Shown: piece by piece, positions 7,714-15,791 of the stretch
Layout of the letters: each line of letters begins with the position of its first letter
Numbering within the stretch: position 1 is the stretch's first letter
From: Candidatus Moraniibacteriota bacterium
GTDB taxonomy: Bacteria; Patescibacteriota; Minisyncoccia; Moranbacterales; GCA-2747515
NCBI GenBank assembly: GCA_002747515.1
Contig: PDPP01000017.1
Coordinates: forward strand, 68,392-106,100
Direction: 5' to 3'
DNA: 37,709 nt
Made by a program: the position numbers and the translations under genes
Notes under the pieces: generated by a model
What the model was told of the DNA's origin: nothing
The model's input: the letters and a program-made list of their open reading frames with translations, nothing else
Databases searched by the model: none

Positions 7714-9564
7714 ATGATGAAAAAGGAGGAGATACAACATTTAGAAAAAATCAATACATTGTTGCGGTATGCAATATTGAACATGACAACAGTGGCAGGA
7801 TCTGGACATCCAACCTCTTCGCTTTCTGCGGTAGAGTTGATGAGCACATTGATGTATTCTGGTGTTTTTCGTTTTGATAGAGAATATATAAAAAATATAT
7901 ATAATGATCGGCTGATATTTTCAAAAGGACACGCATCACCGCTATATTATGCTTTGTGGGCTGTGGGTGGAGCGATTGATTTTGGAGAATTAGAAAATTT
8001 TAGGAAAATTGATAGTAGTCTTGAGGGACATCCAACCAAGAATTTTCCGTTTACAGAAGCAGCAACTGGTTCACTTGGTCAAGGATTATCTGTTGGTTTG
8101 GGTTTTGCGCTTGCACAGAAAAAACTTGATAAAACTAATGCACGAACATTTGTGCTTTTGGGGGATGGTGAGATGGCAGAAGGACAAGTCTGGGAAGCGA
8201 TGCAAGTTGCGACACATTATGAGTTGGATAATTTAATTGCAATTGTTGATGTAAATCGATTGGGACAATGTGGAGAAACAATGATTGGTCATGATGTGGA
8301 AAATTATGCTGAGAAAGCACGTGCATTTGGGTGGCGAGCAATTACAGTTGATGGACATAATATTTCAGAAATTTATCGCATTTATCATGATGTGGTTGGA
8401 TTAAATAAAAAACCTCTCATGATTATTGCAAAGACGTATAAAGGTAAAGGTATATCCTTTCTCGAGGATAAATACGGATGGCATGGAAAAACACTTTCAA
8501 ATGAAGAGTTTTCCGATGCTGTAAAAGAGCTTGGAGAGATTGATTTTGATGTACGCGGAAAAATACAAGTACCAAAAGAAAAAAATACAGAGGAAGCTGT
8601 AAAAGAAGAGGTTGTTAATTTTGATAGTATTGATTGGCAAACAGAGTTGGCGACGCGAGATGGATATGGAATTGGTTTGGAAAAGATTATGCAAAGTGAT
8701 GAAAAAGTTATCGTGCTTGATGCAGAGACAAGTAATTCAACACGAGCAAATCAGGTGCAGGATAAATTTTCAAATCGGTTTTTTGAAATGTATATTGCTG
8801 AGCAAAATATGATTAGCGTGGCGGTCGGGTTGTCGCAAGCTGGATATAAGCCATTTGCATCGAGTTTTGCAGCTTTTTTGACACGGGCACATGATCAGAT
8901 TCGTATGGCGAGCTTAAATCAATCTTCTTTGACGATTACAGGATCACATTGTGGTGTGTCTATTGGTGCGGACGGATCTTCACAGATGGGACTTGGTGAT
9001 ATTGCAATGTTTCGAGCGATACTTGGGAGTACAGTATTTTATCCGATGGATGCAATTGCTACAGTGAAACTTGCGGATTTGGCACGAAAAAATAGTGGTG
9101 TGACGTATATGCGGACAACACGAGAAAAAACACGAAATATTTATAATAGAGAGGATGATTTCTCAATTGGTGGTTCACGAATTATATTTGGAGATGTGAC
9201 ATCAGAAATCGCAATTATAGCAGCAGGTATCACAGCGCATGAATCATTGAAGGCGGCTGAGTTATTGAAAAATGAACATGTTCTAGTACATGTGATTGAT
9301 CTCTATTGTGTAAAGCCGATTGATGAAACAATGCTTTTACATATGATTGGTGAAGCAAGTGATGTTGTTGTAGTTGAAGATCATTATCGTGAAGGTGGTA
9401 TCTATGAGGCAGTGTGTGGCGCTGTTGGAAATTTGTATGATGGAAAAATCCATAGTTTAGCGGTATCATGTATGCCACACAGTGGAGAGCCACGAGAATT
9501 GTTGAAATATGAGGAAATTGATTTTAACGCTATTATAAAGAAAATTAAAATGATACATAAATAA
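7714..9564 (+). CDS. tkt: Transketolase
   Basis: Transketolase moves two-carbon units between sugar phosphates using thiamine diphosphate and a divalent metal. The 616-residue single chain contains SGHPTSSLSAVELM near residue 30, FSKGHASP, the diphosphate-binding GDGEMAEGQVWEAM with a following Asn, and the pyrimidine-binding half with IAEQNMISVAVGL, which holds the catalytic Glu. The C-terminal domain starts near ITAHESLKAA. The full chain is present, in contrast to the split two-gene forms of many archaea and some bacteria. It closes the rpiB-rpe-tkt set. A GGAGG string lies just inside the gene and is not its ribosome site. Confidence 0.95.
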   Translation: MMKKEEIQHLEKINTLLRYAILNMTTVAGSGHPTSSLSAVELMSTLMYSGVFRFDREYIKNIYNDRLIFSKGHASPLYYALWAVGGAIDFGELENFRKIDSSLEGHPTKNFPFTEAATGSLGQGLSVGLGFALAQKKLDKTNARTFVLLGDGEMAEGQVWEAMQVATHYELDNLIAIVDVNRLGQCGETMIGHDVENYAEKARAFGWRAITVDGHNISEIYRIYHDVVGLNKKPLMIIAKTYKGKGISFLEDKYGWHGKTLSNEEFSDAVKELGEIDFDVRGKIQVPKEKNTEEAVKEEVVNFDSIDWQTELATRDGYGIGLEKIMQSDEKVIVLDAETSNSTRANQVQDKFSNRFFEMYIAEQNMISVAVGLSQAGYKPFASSFAAFLTRAHDQIRMASLNQSSLTITGSHCGVSIGADGSSQMGLGDIAMFRAILGSTVFYPMDAIATVKLADLARKNSGVTYMRTTREKTRNIYNREDDFSIGGSRIIFGDVTSEIAIIAAGITAHESLKAAELLKNEHVLVHVIDLYCVKPIDETMLLHMIGEASDVVVVEDHYREGGIYEAVCGAVGNLYDGKIHSLAVSCMPHSGEPRELLKYEEIDFNAIIKKIKMIHK

Positions 9565-9576
9565 TAATATGAATAT

Positions 9577-10335
9577 ATGATTGATAAGAATAAACAACTT
9601 ACAATTACAGTAAAAGGTACAAAAATGGATGTACCACTCAATCGTGAAAGAGAATTTCTTTCTCCGCAAATAGATAGTGCAAAAGAATACCGAAGTGGTT
9701 TGTCATGGCGCATATTAAAAATTCAATCAGAGTTTGTAAAAGGACATGATTTTTTGACACATTTTGATAAAGCAGCGAGTATTTTTGGTAGTGCACGGCT
9801 GGGATTTAATAGTGAGGTATATCAAGAAGCAGAAAAATTAGCATACAAGCTTGCAAAAAATGATTTTGCAGTATTTACAGGTGGGGGACCTGGCATTATG
9901 GAAGCTGCAAATAAAGGTGCATATGAAGCAGAAGGGCAGAGTGTTGGTATTAATATTAATTTACCAGGAAATGGAAGAACAGAACGACGCAATCCATACA
10001 TCACAGAAGCAGAAGCATTTGATTTTTTCTTTTCTCGCAAAGTAATTCTTTCTTTTGCGTCACAAGTGTATATCTTTTTTCCAGGAGGATTTGGTACACT
10101 TGATGAGCTTTTTGAAATGCTCACACTTATTCAAACAAAAAAAACAAGTAAAATCCCTGTAATTTTAGTAAATAAGGAGTATTGGCAACCGCTTCTTGAT
10201 TGGATTCGTGGTGTTGTTTGGGGTAAAAATCGTGCAATTGCAGAAGAGGATATGGATTTATTTCATCTTGTAGACACGGCTGAAGAAGCATGGAATTGGA
10301 TTGATGCATGTGGCTTAGGTAATCAAAGAAGATAA
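9577..10335 (+). CDS. LOG-family protein (TIGR00730-type)
   Basis: This family has a Rossmann-type fold. Characterised members hydrolyse nucleoside 5'-monophosphates to a base and ribose phosphate (cytokinin-activating LOG enzymes), and many are misnamed lysine decarboxylases. The 252-residue product has GGGPGIMEAANKGA (from residue 102) and P169-G-G-F-G-T-L-D-E177, the two family signatures. The first 70 residues are a charged extension before the core, as in the longer bacterial subgroup. It starts 12 nt after transketolase, so it is probably in the same transcript. The physiological nucleotide substrate is unknown. Confidence 0.88.
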   Translation: MIDKNKQLTITVKGTKMDVPLNREREFLSPQIDSAKEYRSGLSWRILKIQSEFVKGHDFLTHFDKAASIFGSARLGFNSEVYQEAEKLAYKLAKNDFAVFTGGGPGIMEAANKGAYEAEGQSVGININLPGNGRTERRNPYITEAEAFDFFFSRKVILSFASQVYIFFPGGFGTLDELFEMLTLIQTKKTSKIPVILVNKEYWQPLLDWIRGVVWGKNRAIAEEDMDLFHLVDTAEEAWNWIDACGLGNQRR

Positions 10336-10344
10336 AGAATAAAA

Positions 10345-11187
10345 ATGAATAAACAAATCACTAAAACATCAGGAGATATTGAGGTATTTTCTTTAGAAAA
10401 ATTGAAAAAATCTTTGGAGCGTGCTGGTGTGGATAATATAACAGCAGAAAATATTGCAAAAGATGTAGCAGACGAAACAGATGTTGCGACAACTGTCGAT
10501 GTACATGAAAAAACATATAAAAAACTTAAAGAAAAATATCGTCCAGTTGCTGCAAGGTATAATTTGAAACGTGCACTCAAAGCATTGGGTCCAAGTGGAT
10601 ATCCTTTTGAGCAATTTTTTGCACGGCTTTTAAATGCACGTGGATACAAAACAAGTACCAACCGTACTATTCGTGGTCGTTGTGTATCGCATGAGATTGA
10701 TGTTATGGCATATAAAGATAATAGACATTTTATATTTGAATGTAAATTTCACAACAATCTTGGATATAAAAGTGATGTGCAAACGGTCTTGTATATGAAA
10801 GCACGATTTGATGATATCAAGGAGCGATGGGCGGAAGTACACGAAGGAAAAGGGCATCATTTACATAAATTATGGATTATAACAAATACACAATTTACAA
10901 AACAGGCGCGAACCTATGCAAAATGCAATGATATTGAACTCATGAGTTGGCGTTATCCAAAAGGACGGAGCCTTGCAGAATTAATCGATCAAACAGGCTT
11001 ACATCCAATAACAGCCATTACACGACTCAATCGCAGACAAAAAGATTATTTGATTAATCAAGGTGTTGTATTATGTCAAGAGGCATTGCAAAAACCAGAA
11101 GCGCTTAAAAAGGCTGGAGTACATGGACATAAGTTAAAACAAGTTCTTTCTGAAGCAGATGCAATTGTTCATTTGAAAAATACATAA
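10345..11187 (+). CDS. ATP-cone / Mrr-like restriction-endonuclease-fold fusion protein
   Basis: The 280-residue protein joins two domains. Residues 1 to about 90 form an ATP-cone, the nucleotide-sensing module of NrdR and ribonucleotide reductases (TSGDIEVFSLEKLKKSL, then YRPVAARYNLKRAL). Residues about 90-210 show a PD-(D/E)xK nuclease pattern of the Mrr/RecB-like type: a Glu at 117, D119 in HEIDV, then E132-C-K134 in FIFECKFH. The last 70 residues are helical, with a GVHGHKLKQVL element recalling a helix-hairpin-helix. It follows the LOG gene by 9 nt. An ATP- or dATP-controlled DNA-processing enzyme is an inference; no partner methylase or helicase is nearby. Confidence 0.82.
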   Translation: MNKQITKTSGDIEVFSLEKLKKSLERAGVDNITAENIAKDVADETDVATTVDVHEKTYKKLKEKYRPVAARYNLKRALKALGPSGYPFEQFFARLLNARGYKTSTNRTIRGRCVSHEIDVMAYKDNRHFIFECKFHNNLGYKSDVQTVLYMKARFDDIKERWAEVHEGKGHHLHKLWIITNTQFTKQARTYAKCNDIELMSWRYPKGRSLAELIDQTGLHPITAITRLNRRQKDYLINQGVVLCQEALQKPEALKKAGVHGHKLKQVLSEADAIVHLKNT

Positions 11188-11202
11188 AAAACAGTAAAAG
11201 AG

Positions 11203-11231
11203 TTGAAAAAATATTGATAGTTTGTTATACT
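11203..11231 (+). promoter_or_regulatory. Promoter of tRNA-His
   Basis: TTGAAA, a 17-nt spacer and TATACT, ending 21 nt before the tRNA. This is the best matching -35/-10 pair near the gene. Confidence 0.7.
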
Positions 11232-11252
11232 GCTTTGGTATTGATATTTCGT

Positions 11253-11325
11253 GGCGACTATAGTTCAACGGTTAGAACATCGGTTTGTGGTACCGAGGAT
11301 CTGGGTTCGATTCCCAGTAGTCGCC
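11253..11325 (+). tRNA. tRNA-His (anticodon GUG)
   Basis: The cloverleaf has an 8-bp acceptor, GGCGACTA / TAGTCGCC, counting the extra G-1 paired to C73 that marks tRNA-His. The anticodon stem TCGGT/ACCGA encloses TTGTGGT, giving anticodon GTG. The T arm is CTGGG-TTCGATT-CCCAG. CCA is not encoded. It stands alone with its own promoter and terminator. Confidence 0.96.
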
Positions 11326-11333
11326 CAAGCAAA

Positions 11334-11375
11334 AGTATCTCTCAATGTGTATGGAGAGGTGCTTTTTTATTTTTT
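11334..11375 (+). terminator. Intrinsic terminator of tRNA-His
   Basis: A 10-bp stem AGTATCTCTC / GAGAGGTGCT, with two G-T pairs and a loop of about 10 nt, is followed by a T-rich tract (TTTTTATTTTTT) 8 nt after the tRNA. Confidence 0.85.
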
Positions 11376-11645
11376 AAGCAAGAGTTGCGCTTAAGGGTAG
11401 ATGAATTTTTAATTTTGAGACAATCTTACAATAATATAAACTTGTAATTTTTTACATTTTTCTCAAAAACTATGATATAGTATACTCGGAAGAAAACAAA
11501 AAAATGACATGTTATAATCAATGAAAATATAATGTTAGCTATATTTTTTATCACACTAATAAGTCGTTTTTTTATGATATAATAATTCACAACAAAATAG
11601 TGTGTTTTTGTATATTGTAAAACGTAAGTTTGATATTTGAAATTT
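11376..11645 (+). other. AT-rich intergenic stretch before nrdR
   Basis: No gene is apparent. There is a TATAAT at 11578-11583 with a poor -35, a candidate nrdR promoter. At about 11470 a near-palindrome with arms ACTAT and ATAGT resembles a NrdR box, but its spacing is one base too long. Nothing else is supported. Confidence 0.4.
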
Positions 11646-12101
11646 ATGAAATGTCCATTTTGTAAAAAACCACAACAAACAAAAGTTGTTGATTCGCGTA
11701 CAATTAAGGAGGGTCGCGCAGTACGTCGACGCAGAGAGTGTCTTAAGTGTAAAGAACGTTTTACAACATATGAGGAGATCGAGATACTTCGACTTACGGT
11801 TATTAAGCGTGACGGTACAAAAGAAGAATATGATCGATACAAAGTGGAGAATGGTCTCAGAAAAGCATTGGAAAAACGTCCTGTAACAGAGGATCGCATT
11901 GAAAAACTTATTGCAGAAATTGAATACGAGATCCAGTCAAAAGAAAAGCGTGAAATGAAAAGTCGTATGATTGGAAAGATTATTATGGATAAGCTTCGTG
12001 ATGTAGATGATGTGGCTTTTATTAGATACGCAAGTGTGTACAAGTCTATTGGTTCGGCTGATAGTTTTCGTAAAGTGATTCAAGAAATGATGAAGGATTG
12101 A
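11646..12101 (+). CDS. nrdR: Transcriptional repressor NrdR
   Basis: NrdR represses ribonucleotide reductase genes when its ATP-cone binds dATP. The 151-residue product starts with the canonical MKCPFC. The zinc ribbon uses C3, C6, C32 and C35, the basic RRRREC block follows the family, and the ATP-cone spans about 47-135 (VIKRDGTKEEYDRYKVENGL). The ATG at 11646 is chosen over an in-frame TTG at 11637 because the family begins exactly here. No ribonucleotide reductase gene is in the window, so its targets are elsewhere. A second ATP-cone protein lies just upstream, beyond tRNA-His. Confidence 0.95.
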   Translation: MKCPFCKKPQQTKVVDSRTIKEGRAVRRRRECLKCKERFTTYEEIEILRLTVIKRDGTKEEYDRYKVENGLRKALEKRPVTEDRIEKLIAEIEYEIQSKEKREMKSRMIGKIIMDKLRDVDDVAFIRYASVYKSIGSADSFRKVIQEMMKD

Positions 12102-12133
12102 GATTGATTTTTCATTTGCAAATTTTCAAAAAT

Positions 12134-12373
12134 ATGAAGATTGAAGTAAAAGTTGTGCCACGAGCACATAAGAATTGCGTGGAGAAAAAAGAAGGGAAAT
12201 ATATTGTACGTACAACGACTATTCCAGAGGATGGAAAAGCAAATGTGCATGTGATTATGCTCTTGGCAAAATATTTTGGTGTAGCAAAAAGTTGTGTAAA
12301 CATTGTTCGTGGACATGCAGTGCGAAATAAGATTGTGGAGATAGAGGATGAGTGCTTTAAAAAAAAGATATAA
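12134..12373 (+). CDS. DUF167 / YggU family protein
   Basis: This is a small 79-residue protein with the family pattern: an N-terminal strand (MKIEVKVVPRAHKN), the conserved PEDGKANVHVIMLLAKYFGV centred on GKAN, then VNIVRGHAVRNKIVEI, where most members have a Ser/Gly-rich SGxxxRxK motif. The function of DUF167 proteins is not firmly established. The ATG at 12134 is used; an in-frame TTG at 12098 adds residues with no family match. It follows nrdR by 32 nt. Confidence 0.85.
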   Translation: MKIEVKVVPRAHKNCVEKKEGKYIVRTTTIPEDGKANVHVIMLLAKYFGVAKSCVNIVRGHAVRNKIVEIEDECFKKKI

Positions 12374-12457
12374 AATAAAACGTGATAAATCTATAAAGTT
12401 TATCGATCTAAAAATGTATAAATATTATTTAAAATATTTGCAAAAATAAATAAAAAT

Positions 12458-13957
12458 ATGTTACTCTGTTCTACTTTAAAACGTAGGGCATTTTTTATGT
12501 TTGTATTATTACCACATGCTTCACGAATTGTGTTATCGGCTTCTTTTGGTTTTGTATGCGGAGTTGCATTTGCATCATTTTTTAGTATGTCAATTGATGT
12601 ATTATTTTTTGTGATAAGTGTAATATCTGTGTTGGTAGGAACTCTTTTTTATCGTGAGAGGTATGTGTGGACCGTACTTGTGTTTTTGGGATTTTTTGCA
12701 ATTGCTGCATGTATCACGTATGTGCATAAAGAGAATTTTGATGATGTGATATTACAGAACAAAGGGATTAAGAAGGGTGTGGCGAGAGTTGTGGGTGATG
12801 TAAATCAGGGTAATTATGATACAAAAGTTTTTGTGCAATTTGTTGGTGAAGATTTCACGACTGTTTTAACAGATGAAAAGCATACACTTCTCACGCATGG
12901 TGACACGATTAATCTTGTGTGTAATCGGGTGGTAGTTGAGAGCTTTGAAGGGTTTGATTATCAAAAATATCTCGCGATGCGTGGTGTGTATTTAGAATGT
13001 GAAAAATCGGAATACAATATAATCGGTCATGAAGATGATGTAATCAGCAAAATTGCACAGTTTCGTGTGTATATGGAAGGAATTGTAAATGAGATCATAC
13101 CTGCGCCAGAATCTGCTTTAGCAAATGGATTACTTTTTGGCGGAAGTGCGAGATTATCTCAAAAAATTCAAGATGATTTTTCACAAACAGGGATGACGCA
13201 TATTGTGGCAGTGTCTGGATATAATGTGTCGATTATTATCGCAGTCGTGATGGGGCTACTTATTTTTATTGGATTTCACAGGCGATGGGCTGTGTGGGGT
13301 GCGATATTTTCTGTGATATTTTTTGTGGTTTTGATTGGATTTCCATCATCAGGAATTCGAGCGGCAATTATGGGAATTATGGTGCTTATTGCCGCGATGT
13401 TTGGTCGTGTGACGTATGCGTACGGTGCAATTATTTTTTCTGGTGCAATTATGCTTGCATTCAATCCTCTGCTTTTGCGATATGATATCGGATTTCAGTT
13501 ATCATTTCTTGCGACACTTGGAATCGTCGCAATATATCCAGTTATCGAGAGAATTTTTATCAAAAAAGATATGGCATTTGGGCTTGTGGAAGTTTTATTA
13601 CTTACATTATCGGCACAAATTTTTGTTGTGCCGATTATTGCGTATCATTTCCATACATTTTCTATCGTTTCATTGTTGGTAAATGTTTTAGTTTTGCCAA
13701 TTATTCCATTTACAATGTTGTTTATTGTATTAATGATTCCATTACACTTTATCTTTTATCCATTCGCAGTATTTTGCGGGTGGATTGCGTATGCATTTTT
13801 GACGTATGAAGTCTTCATTATTTCATTTTTTGCTCACTTATCATTTAGCAGTATTGATGTGAAAAATTTTTCTGTGATATGGATGACTGCATATTATATT
13901 TTTGTAGGTTCTGTTGTTGCGTATGTAAATCATAAAAGTGTGTTATATGAAAAATAG
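12458..13957 (+). CDS. comEC: ComEC/Rec2 channel protein (membrane part only)
   Basis: ComEC forms the inner-membrane channel for single-stranded DNA in natural transformation. The 499-residue product has several N-terminal helices, a soluble OB-like domain (about 100-200; DUF4131-type) and the competence domain with multiple helices. That domain contains the signature HIVAVSGYNVSIIIAV, GFPSSGIRAAIMG and FNPLLLRYDIGFQLSFLATL. The C-terminal metallo-hydrolase domain of full-length ComEC is missing from this chain and is encoded by the next gene. An internal ATG at 12497 (MFVLLP) is an alternative start. Confidence 0.93.
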   Translation: MLLCSTLKRRAFFMFVLLPHASRIVLSASFGFVCGVAFASFFSMSIDVLFFVISVISVLVGTLFYRERYVWTVLVFLGFFAIAACITYVHKENFDDVILQNKGIKKGVARVVGDVNQGNYDTKVFVQFVGEDFTTVLTDEKHTLLTHGDTINLVCNRVVVESFEGFDYQKYLAMRGVYLECEKSEYNIIGHEDDVISKIAQFRVYMEGIVNEIIPAPESALANGLLFGGSARLSQKIQDDFSQTGMTHIVAVSGYNVSIIIAVVMGLLIFIGFHRRWAVWGAIFSVIFFVVLIGFPSSGIRAAIMGIMVLIAAMFGRVTYAYGAIIFSGAIMLAFNPLLLRYDIGFQLSFLATLGIVAIYPVIERIFIKKDMAFGLVEVLLLTLSAQIFVVPIIAYHFHTFSIVSLLVNVLVLPIIPFTMLFIVLMIPLHFIFYPFAVFCGWIAYAFLTYEVFIISFFAHLSFSSIDVKNFSVIWMTAYYIFVGSVVAYVNHKSVLYEK

Positions 13958-14795
13958 ATTTGTGGTGTATTTGGTGGTTTTTGTAATGATTATTGTATCA
14001 GGCGCATGTGCTACGATTATCTATCACATGAGTGTGATGGATGAAACGCATGTTGTATTTCTTGATATAGGACAAGGTGATGCAATTCTTATATCACATG
14101 GGAGTAATCAAGTTCTGATTGATGGTGGTCCAGATGGTACGATTCTACTTGAAGAACTTGGTACTTATATGCCATTTTGGGATCGAACAATTGAAATTGT
14201 CGTAGCGACACATCCAGACAGTGATCATATTGATGGACTTGTGGGTGTATTTGAGCATTATCATGTTAATCAATTGTGGTATACAAATGCGGACAAAGAC
14301 ACAGCCACATACAAAAAATTACTGTATAATGCAAATAAAGAAAAAAATTTAGAAAAAATAATTGCTTTTTATGGTTTACAAGCGCGTGTGGGAGATGGAT
14401 TGCTGAAGGTGATTTATCCATATAGTAGTGATGTATCTCGTATTGAAGATGTCAATGCAGCAAGTATTACAGCGTTATTTGAAATAGGTAATGATGTATT
14501 TTATCTTGGTGGAGATATTACAACAGAGTTTGAAGATAAGCTACCTATTGATGATAAAATAACAATACTCAAAGCATCGCACCATGGCTCCAATACATCT
14601 ACAAGCAAAAAATTTCTACAAAAAACCAATCCAAAAGATGTCATTATTTCTGCAGGTGTACACAATCGCTACGGACATCCGCACAAAAATGTACTTATGC
14701 GCATATATCGCACAGGTGCACAAGTATTTCGCACAGATCAATTTGGTTCTATCGAATATGTATGTAATGAAAGTGCGTGTTACAGGAATGAATGA
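13947..14795 (+). CDS. ComEC-type metallo-beta-lactamase domain protein
   Basis: The 282-residue protein has one N-terminal membrane helix (about 6-26) followed by a metallo-hydrolase fold: FLDIGQGDAILI, a DGGPDG loop, the metal motif H89-P-D-S-D-H94 and the late ASHHGSNTS motif. This is the domain fused to the C-terminus of ComEC in many bacteria, where it is thought to act as a nuclease on the non-transported DNA strand. The ATG at 13947 overlaps the ComEC stop by 11 nt, suggesting translational coupling; an upstream GTG at 13938 is possible. All core metal ligands appear present. A C-terminal Cys pair is seen (CNESAC). Confidence 0.92.
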   Translation: MKNRFVVYLVVFVMIIVSGACATIIYHMSVMDETHVVFLDIGQGDAILISHGSNQVLIDGGPDGTILLEELGTYMPFWDRTIEIVVATHPDSDHIDGLVGVFEHYHVNQLWYTNADKDTATYKKLLYNANKEKNLEKIIAFYGLQARVGDGLLKVIYPYSSDVSRIEDVNAASITALFEIGNDVFYLGGDITTEFEDKLPIDDKITILKASHHGSNTSTSKKFLQKTNPKDVIISAGVHNRYGHPHKNVLMRIYRTGAQVFRTDQFGSIEYVCNESACYRNE

Positions 14796-14902
14796 TTTAG
14801 ATGTTTTTGTGAAGTGTTTATTATGCATTTGTGATTGTAGATGGAGGAAAAATTCAGAAAAAAGATGATCGTATATTTTGTTCTTTTATTTTTTACTGAT
14901 TA

Positions 14903-14911
14903 TGGTATAAT
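14903..14911 (+). promoter_or_regulatory. Extended -10 promoter of ndk
   Basis: TGGTATAAT lies 39 nt before the ndk start and is identical to the cores at 6931 and 26819. No clear -35 is seen at 16-18 nt. Confidence 0.6.
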
Positions 14912-14950
14912 CACTTTTAATAAGGTTGTAATTTTTTAGTATACAAAACA

Positions 14951-15550
14951 ATGAAAATAAAGAGAGAACGGTCATTTGTGATTATAAAGCCAGATGGTGT
15001 ACAGCGAGGACTTATGGGAGATATTTTACAGCGATTTGAGCGCGTAGGACTCAAATGCACAGCGATGAAATTACTTGTACCTACAGAAGATCAATGTTGG
15101 GAGCATTACAATAAGGATGATGAATGGTTTTTGGAAAAAGGTGCAAATATTGTGAAGGCACGTAAAGAAGCTGGGGTGCCAGTAGAAAAAGATGATATTG
15201 AGTATGGGAAAGATATTGTGAGACAGTTAGCAATTTTCATGACATCTGGTCCAGTACTAGCATTGGTACTTGAAGGTAATGAGGCTGTGGGCGTAGTGAC
15301 AAAGTTGGTGGGTTCTACAGAACCACTTTCATCAGATGTTGGGACAATTCGTGGTGATTACACAGTGGATTCATATGATCTTGCTGGTGTTGATGAACGT
15401 GCGGTGCGCAATCTGATCCATTGTAGTGATTGCCCAGAAGAAGCAGAACGTGAAATCGCAATTTGGTTTGATGAAAATGAGATTATTGATTATCGATTGG
15501 TGGGAGAACAGATTTTGTATGATGTAAATTTAGATGGAATTTTAGAATAA
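14951..15550 (+). CDS. ndk: Nucleoside diphosphate kinase, enlarged form
   Basis: Ndk transfers the terminal phosphate between nucleoside triphosphates and diphosphates through a phospho-histidine. The core is clear: SFVIIKPDGVQRGLMGDILQ, MTSGPVLALVLEG, GTIRGDY and NLIHCSDCPEEAEREI with the catalytic His. The product is 199 residues against about 140 for ordinary Ndk. The difference is an insertion of about 25 residues between helix 2 and the MTSGP strand (rich in Lys and Glu) and a C-terminal extension of about 25 residues. Long forms of this kind occur in CPR bacteria and archaea. Confidence 0.95.
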   Translation: MKIKRERSFVIIKPDGVQRGLMGDILQRFERVGLKCTAMKLLVPTEDQCWEHYNKDDEWFLEKGANIVKARKEAGVPVEKDDIEYGKDIVRQLAIFMTSGPVLALVLEGNEAVGVVTKLVGSTEPLSSDVGTIRGDYTVDSYDLAGVDERAVRNLIHCSDCPEEAEREIAIWFDENEIIDYRLVGEQILYDVNLDGILE

Positions 15551-15791
15551 ATGTTTTATACAGTCATATGGTTTCAAAAACATTTGACAACAAAAACATT
15601 TAGTGATAAGGTGTTTATACTGTTTTGACTGTGAAGTTGAAATAGATAAAAAACACACTTGAACAAAGGTGAAGAGGAGAGCGCCGAGAACATGTGTCAG
15701 TTTTTTTATGTTTGTATAAAAATTTAATTTATTAATAAGGTTTAGTTGCACATATACGTGGTTAATCGTATATGGAGCACAGAAAAAAACT
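15551..15791 (+). promoter_or_regulatory. Long tuf leader with hairpins and a possible leader peptide
   Basis: The 240-nt region has TTGACA (15584-15589), a 17-nt spacer and TAAGGT as a candidate promoter. Downstream, a weak nested fold (ACACA 15653-15657 with TGTGT 15693-15697; GGTG 15668-15671 with CGCC 15682-15685) precedes seven T's at 15701-15707, like an attenuator. An 11-codon ORF starts at ATG 15692 after a purine-rich GAAGAGGAGAG. A perfect 8-bp hairpin CATATACG / CGTATATG (15751-15774) ends 17 nt before the tuf start. The regulatory role is inferred from these elements only. Confidence 0.5.

Noticed and set aside
11464..11482. NrdR-box-like palindrome (arms ACTAT / ATAGT)
   Set aside because: Only the outer arms match and the C-to-G distance is one base longer than in the usual NrdR box; a single copy in AT-rich DNA is weak evidence.
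11426..12043. Long minus-strand ORF opposite nrdR
   Set aside because: It is the antisense of NrdR and its upstream region; the translation is Ser/Arg-rich low complexity with no family pattern, while the plus strand has clear NrdR motifs.
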